Part shown: one piece after another, positions 21,801 to 25,051 of the stretch | Numbering within the stretch: position 1 is the stretch's first letter | Layout: the number at the start of each line of letters is the position of its first letter | The notes under the pieces: model-generated | What the model was told of the DNA's origin: nothing | What the model saw: only the letters and a program-made list of their open reading frames with translations | The model's database searches: none | NCBI GenBank assembly: GCA_028565635.1 | Contig: JAOXYB010060612.1 | Coordinates: forward strand, 1 to 25,051 | DNA: 25,051 bases | Direction of reading: 5' to 3' | DNA from: Phoronis ovalis | Lineage: Eukaryota > Phoronida > Phoronidae | Program-made: the position numbers and the translations under genes

Positions 21801-24076
21801 AAAACAAAATTAATCATCTGGCTCAACAACTGAACAAAATATGAAATACATACACACCAAAATCAATAGCTAACAAGAAGATCTGGGGACACAAGATTAA
21901 TTAGTAGGCAAACAAGTCAAGAAGACCTTTTTTGAAAAGGCCCACATTTGACACAACCCCACATTTGATCAAAATCTTTATTTTCGGGAAAACACTGACT
22001 CAACAGATACATTGTGGTGCTACACAAATCAAACACATTTTTTGGGAAAATTACTAACAAGATAACTTCTGATGTGAGTAAGACATCATGTTGTGATTTG
22101 TAATTGTTCATGAATAAAATAACATTTGGATTATGAAGAAGTTCATTGAGGATGGTAAGGCATATACTAAACAGATGAGGCAGATAAGAACAGCAGTATA
22201 GTCAATGATGAAAATGCATGACTTTTTGTGCATTAAAATCAATGACAGAGTCAAGTATATGGAATTATCAGAAACTTTTGTAATGCAACACAATTTTTAT
22301 TTGACCACAACTACTATAATAGTGTTAAAAATACAAAAACGTTTTGTTTAAATACTGGATGGAATGTTTCAATTCCCTAATAGTAGATGATAATAACCAA
22401 ATGCATTCAACAAGTAGTTCCTGAAAGAAATTAACACAACACTGTCCTATCACCTTTTCATCCGACTTTTCAGGAGTAGCCTGTTGTTGATGAATTTCTC
22501 CTGTTAAATAACGCTTAGAGAGAGTAGGAGGATAGGCCACTTGTCTCCCAGTATTTGCATAGCCTCCAGTATGTTTCAAGGATGATCTTTCAGCATACTG
22601 TAATTCCTGTCGTGTATCCTTGGGATATTGTGTAATCTGTCTTCTATCGGAACCAACACTACCACTATCAAAACTTTTATTCATACCAGCTTTTGATCTC
22701 TCAGCAACCGTATATTCTTGACGGACGTGTGTTGTAGATGGGTGATTTGAACTTTGCCTTCTTTCTGATATATATTCCTCTTGTAAATCAGCAGGATGGT
22801 AGCCACTACCTCTATGTGACGTTGATCTTTCAGACACAATGTACCGTTGCTCACCATCTGTAACTGCATACCCACTACTTCTCTGAGATTTTTCAGGCAA
22901 AATTTCAATACCAACATCGCCAAAACTTTTGTTCAAACCAGATGCAGATCTTTCAGAAACAATATATTCCTGATGTACTTGTGTGGTAGACGGGTTGTGG
23001 GAGCTCTGCCTCCTTTCTGTTACATATTCTTCTTGTAAATCACCAGGATGAAAGCTACTTCCTCTACGAGATGCAGATCTCTCAGAAACAATGTACCGTT
23101 GATCGCCTTCATTAACTACATACCCACTACCACGCCTTGGGTATTGCTCAGATGTATTGAACTCTTGTGATTCACCCGTGCCATTCATTGATAAATCTCT
23201 CACTTGATAACTTCTTTCATAATGAGGTCCAGAACTACTAAATTGCTGGTAAGCCTCTTCACTAGCATAATGTTCAGCTTTTCTTGAGTTTGGTCTTGAC
23301 ACAGGCACATTTAGAAGTTCCAACCGATTGCGGCGAGACATATCGGTAACTATCAGCTAACTTTGTTTTTAGAATAGAATGATTACTTAGTTTAACCGTG
23401 CAGGTGTTTTATATTAGCATTTAAAGTTGGCATACACCTACATTAATAACCCAAGGTGAATTCAAAGTGGTGAGAAATATGCAAAACAAACAAGAAGGGT
23501 CACACCCGGTCGGATTGATAATTGCACCAGTCGATTGTTTGATGTCAATGTTCGGAGGTGTCAGTGTCACAATATTAGGCATAACAGTAATATTGTCGTA
23601 ATTAATTGAGTTTTAAATTGCTTTTTAATTAAGGAGGTCGTTCTAAAACTAGCACGATCTACAACCATACACGTATGTTCAATAAGGTTACTATTATTTG
23701 AGGAGGTTTTGAGGACAATTTTCAAATCATTTAATGAGGATTTTTGTAAGATGACAATGATCAACCTAGATACTAAAACTTCGAGGTTTTAATGATACCA
23801 TCCAGTGCCATGTATTCATCATTTTATTGTTTCAGGATGACACGTGACGTCTAAAAGTTGGTGTTAGTGAATTTGAAATAAAGTAAAATTAGTAAAACAT
23901 TCAGGGATAAATTTGAAAAACACTTGAATTGAGAGGAACAGCCAAGTTTAACCGCTTCAAAAATAACGTTACAATATCACCTATAATATTGAATAAAGAG
24001 AACGAATTATGGTGATATATTTCAAGAAGCATATTCTACATTGCCTTACCTCTTCTGCAGACTGAAAATCGTCCAT
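15779..24076 (-). CDS. DYNLT1: Dynein light chain Tctex-type 1 (five exons)
   Basis: Joining 24050..24076, 21744..21785, 20442..20565, 18127..18204 and 15779..15849 gives 342 nt: 113 residues plus a stop, the same length as human DYNLT1. All junctions are GT-AG and in phase. The protein starts [19 protein letters not shown] and contains GGNAYQH, the NQWT and KLGKPFKYI blocks, [11 protein letters not shown], and the ending [17 protein letters not shown], all hallmarks of the Tctex-1 fold. The family forms a domain-swapped dimer that binds dynein intermediate chains, linking cytoplasmic (and in some lineages axonemal) dynein to cargo. The gene covers 8.3 kb because its four introns are 1.2-2.3 kb. 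The nested long exon at 22454..23341 probably gives a second isoform. DYNLT3 is less likely given the near-complete DYNLT1-type signature. Confidence 0.96.
15850..18126 (-). other. DYNLT1: DYNLT1 intron 4
   Basis: 2277 bp, donor GTAAGC and acceptor GATTTGTAG. It contains the AGAC-bearing repeat block near 16441..16760 and is otherwise featureless. Confidence 0.85.
16441..16760. repeat. Probable dispersed repeat with AGAC microsatellite
   Basis: A block richer in GC than its surroundings, ending in TTTGGTGGAAAG, five AGAC units (16691..16710) and GGACAC. Short AGAC runs at a fixed place in a dispersed repeat are common in mollusc and other marine invertebrate genomes, so I read this as a transposon-derived copy. 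An open frame through it (TDRQTDGH...) is the translated microsatellite. No terminal repeats were found, so its class and borders are open. Confidence 0.45.
18127..18204 (-). CDS. DYNLT1: DYNLT1 exon 4
   Basis: 78 nt after an acceptor with a run of ten T before GCAG, ending GACG|GTAAGC. It encodes [20 protein letters not shown] and then DNTTD, the beta-strand core of the fold. Phase 1 on both sides, fitting exons 3 and 5. Confidence 0.95.
18205..20441 (-). other. DYNLT1: DYNLT1 intron 3
   Basis: 2237 bp, donor GTAGGT. I see no gene inside it. Short open frames here (for example 19367..19558) have no recognisable product. Confidence 0.85.
20442..20565 (-). CDS. DYNLT1: DYNLT1 exon 3
   Basis: 124 nt from TTTACTTTATAG| to ATTG|GTAGGT: 41 codons plus one base. 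It encodes [13 protein letters not shown] through KLGKPFKYI, the helical half of the Tctex-1 domain. The split codon G|TT gives Val with exon 4 (KYI-V-TCVIM). Confidence 0.94.
21230..21564. mobile_element. hAT-like miniature inverted-repeat element (MITE)
   Basis: A 335-bp element flanked by identical 8-bp direct repeats CCCTTTAC (21222..21229 and 21565..21572). Its ends are imperfect inverted repeats of about 45 bp: each, read inward, has a G-run, then CAGTCA(A/G)TATRAAAGTGGG, then GTAC or TACC, then ATGTTCCAAC. The right end begins CCCAGGGGG. An 8-bp target duplication and a CAGGGG-type terminus fit the hAT superfamily. It encodes no protein, so it is non-autonomous. It sits in DYNLT1 intron 2, and the G-run and local GC content differ from the surrounding intron. 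Confidence 0.75.
21392..21520. repeat. Internal 31-33 bp tandem repeat of the MITE
   Basis: Four copies of a unit beginning CACTTC-N-TTAGGGGTGT followed by a T-run and AAAA. They start at 21392, 21423, 21456 and 21489, so the period is 31, 33 and 33 bp. The array fills the middle of the element. Confidence 0.8.
21744..21785 (-). CDS. DYNLT1: DYNLT1 exon 2
   Basis: Fourteen codons, [14 protein letters not shown], between a strong acceptor (TTCTTTTCCTTTTCAG) and the donor GAG|GTATAC, which is weaker than consensus. Phase 0 on both sides. It begins helix 1 of the Tctex-1 fold and is the junction shared with the alternative first exon. Confidence 0.93.
21786..22453 (-). other. Intron between the alternative exon and DYNLT1 exon 2
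   Basis: 668 bp from GTGATAG to TTTTCAG. It is also the lower part of canonical intron 1 (21786..24049, 2264 bp). I see no further exon that keeps phase between the two. Confidence 0.6.
22454..23341 (-). CDS. Putative alternative first exon of DYNLT1, repeat-rich N-terminal extension
   Basis: 296 codons from the ATG at 23341 (in-frame TAG 18 nt upstream) to GATGAAAAG|GTGATAG, a phase-0 donor. Spliced to 21785 it reads ..[16 protein letters not shown], parallel to the canonical ..SAEE|TAFVV, giving a ~400-residue Tctex-1 with a long tail. The tail matches no family I know. It is hydrophilic (Ser/Arg/Glu/Gln/Tyr-rich) and probably disordered. Residues 70-153 and 154-237 are two copies of an 84-residue unit aligned without gaps over most of their length. 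Q-x-Y..ER motifs start near 81, 103, 124, 165, 187, 208 and 245 (the last with Leu for Tyr). RRxS sites are at Ser72, 95, 113 and 197. Past the donor the frame turns hydrophobic and ends after 42 codons, supporting the splice. A separate nested gene, or an internal exon of a longer transcript, is the alternative. Confidence 0.72.
23342..24049 (-). other. Upper part of DYNLT1 intron 1
   Basis: Intron sequence between canonical exon 1 and the alternative exon. Apart from the TATA/E-box near 23401-23413 I see no coding exon. A 65-codon open frame at 23567..23764 has no recognisable product. Confidence 0.5.
23407..23413 (-). promoter_or_regulatory. TATA box of the alternative first exon
   Basis: TATAAAA on the minus strand, 66 nt upstream of the ATG at 23341. 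Initiation about 30 nt downstream would give a leader of roughly 35-40 nt. An E-box (CAGGTG, 23401..23406) abuts it. The canonical DYNLT1 exon shows no such TATA box, so a separately regulated, perhaps tissue-restricted, promoter is inferred. Confidence 0.5.
24050..24076 (-). CDS. DYNLT1: DYNLT1 exon 1 (canonical start)
   Basis: Nine codons, MDDFQSAEE, then a phase-0 donor GAG|GTAAGG. The acidic start with AEE before TAFVVDEV matches the usual beginning of Tctex-1 proteins. There is no TATA box close upstream; a CpG-containing stretch near 24160-24190 (CTCGCGAAATCTCG on the minus strand) resembles housekeeping-type promoters. Confidence 0.9.
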
Positions 24077-24915
24077 ATTTTCGAGTAATTTTTGGAAATA
24101 AAAGCTGATAAACTTCGACTTAAATGTGTTGAATGTTGATTTTTCGTTGACAACCAATTCTCGCTGTACTTATCGAGATTTCGCGAGTTTTTGAATAAAT
24201 GTGAATATTTCAATGCTGGAGAGACAGTTTTAAGTAATTCACAAGTTAGTGTTAGAATATAACTGCATTAAGTATTATAAAAACTATAACAGGCAAATAC
24301 ATTTTTCTAGTAATTCATTAGAAATATTTTATCTAGTTACAACAAATGTTTCGCGTTACTTGTACAGTTTCCATTTTCTTATCGAACAAATAGCGCTATA
24401 ATCGGAGAAATATAAAACTAACGCACAGTCTTTCAGGTTTCAGGCGGGCAAGGTGCTCCAGGATCCGGTGTTTTTGTATGTCGTTACTGCATTTCTATGC
24501 ATTCTGTCCTGCCAGCGTTTATCTAAGCAAAAGCAAGCTCCCTGGCGATTCAGAATGTCATTATGATAGAATGATATGTCATTGAATATGAACATCAGAT
24601 ATGTTTCTTATTATAGAGACGGCTCTTTGGGAGTAACTTCTATCCACACGTGAGGACCCGGGCCGGGCGTGAAGACGTACCTTCCATAATTGGATCGTAA
24701 AAATCATATTATAAAGGTTAAAACTTTACCAGCTGTGTAGTGTACGAGTATAAAAGTATGTAGTATGTGTCTACTATAAAGGTCAAAACAGTCAAAAGGG
24801 ATGGGTAACTATAGTTAAATAGGACCTGGTATAAAAGGGGATTCTTGACTAAAATAGGGCATAACTTCAAGGCATGACGATCACTTAGGTTGGCGTGTGC
24901 AGCCGAGTTGAACAT
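24077..24915. other. Upstream flank of DYNLT1
   Basis: Contains the presumed DYNLT1 promoter near 24080-24250 without a TATA box, and a G/C-rich spot near 24645-24680. The phrase TATAAAGGTYAAAAC occurs twice (about 24711 and 24775). No gene can be supported here. Confidence 0.45.
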
Positions 24916-24916
24916 T

Positions 24917-25046
24917 TTGGATTTGGATTGTATACTTTTCCGACTGTATTTTTTTGGATTGCAACCGTAACGCGGATATTCAAAAATTTGGATTGCTACC
25001 CACTGTTTACAGCAAATAATTTGGATTAATTTTAAAATTTTGGATT
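24917..25046. repeat. Cluster of TTTGGATT words
   Basis: TTTGGATT occurs at 24916, 24922, 24953, 24987, 25020 and 25039: six copies in about 130 bp on one strand, with spacings mostly near 31-34 bp. This suggests a degenerate ~32-bp array that runs off the window edge. Confidence 0.6.
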
Positions 25047-25051
25047 ACTAC

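Noticed and set aside
22681-23038. Open frames in other phases across the long DYNLT1 alternative exon
   Set aside because: Shadows caused by the repeated coding sequence; low-complexity products without domains.
22454-23341. Reading the long exon as an independent single-exon gene
   Set aside because: The frame past 22454 turns abruptly hydrophobic ([14 protein letters not shown]..) and the phase-0 donor fits DYNLT1 exon 2, so splicing is the better explanation, though not proven.
24449-24560. Plus-strand frame of about 37 codons after TTTCAGGTTTCAG
   Set aside because: It has an acceptor-like start but would need an upstream plus-strand gene running through the DYNLT1 promoter; no such exons seen.
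1-25051. tRNA, rRNA, CRISPR, bacterial operon or viral genes
   Set aside because: No tRNA A/B box pairs, no rRNA-like segments, no repeat-spacer arrays and no viral or bacterial protein signatures noticed on either strand.

Overview
This is animal (metazoan) nuclear DNA: AT-rich, gene-poor and intron-rich, with GT-AG introns, TATA boxes, AATAAA poly(A) signals, decayed repeats and a short inverted-repeat transposon. Two genes can be read with confidence, both on the minus strand and both spliced. The organism is not determined. The base composition, the AGAC microsatellite set in a dispersed-repeat-like block, and the general look fit a marine invertebrate, perhaps a bivalve mollusc, but this is a guess.

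Gene 1 (CDS 7904..9245, minus) encodes a 245-residue group A basic helix-loop-helix (bHLH) transcription factor, most like the achaete-scute (ASCL) family but divergent, in two exons. It has a clear TATA box 101 bp upstream of the ATG and a CCAAT box. Further upstream, within 117 bp, lie four exact copies of GGGATTA, the classic site of K50 (Bicoid/Otx/Gsc/Pitx) homeodomain proteins. This looks like an intact developmental promoter.

Gene 2 (CDS 15779..24076, minus) is a complete five-exon gene for the Tctex-1 dynein light chain DYNLT1. I assembled it from exons that are mostly too short to show up as open reading frames. The joined product is 113 residues, the length of the human protein, and all splice phases agree.

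The most interesting object is a 296-codon open exon at 22454..23341 inside DYNLT1 intron 1, on the same strand. It has its own TATA box and an in-frame stop just before its ATG. It ends at a phase-0 donor that matches the acceptor of DYNLT1 exon 2. It therefore appears to be an alternative first exon, replacing the normal 9-residue start with a 296-residue Ser/Arg/Glu-rich tail. The tail contains a tandem 84-residue repeat, seven Q-x-Y...ER motifs and four RRxS protein kinase A consensus sites. The predicted product is a ~400-residue Tctex-1 isoform.

Layout: 1-6740 is non-coding with decayed repeats; 6741-9353 is the bHLH gene with its possible 3' UTR; 9354-9660 is its upstream regulatory region; 9660-15080 is intergenic; 15080-24080 is DYNLT1, with a hAT-like miniature transposon in intron 2 and an AGAC-bearing repeat in intron 4; 24080-25051 is upstream flank ending in a cluster of TTTGGATT words.
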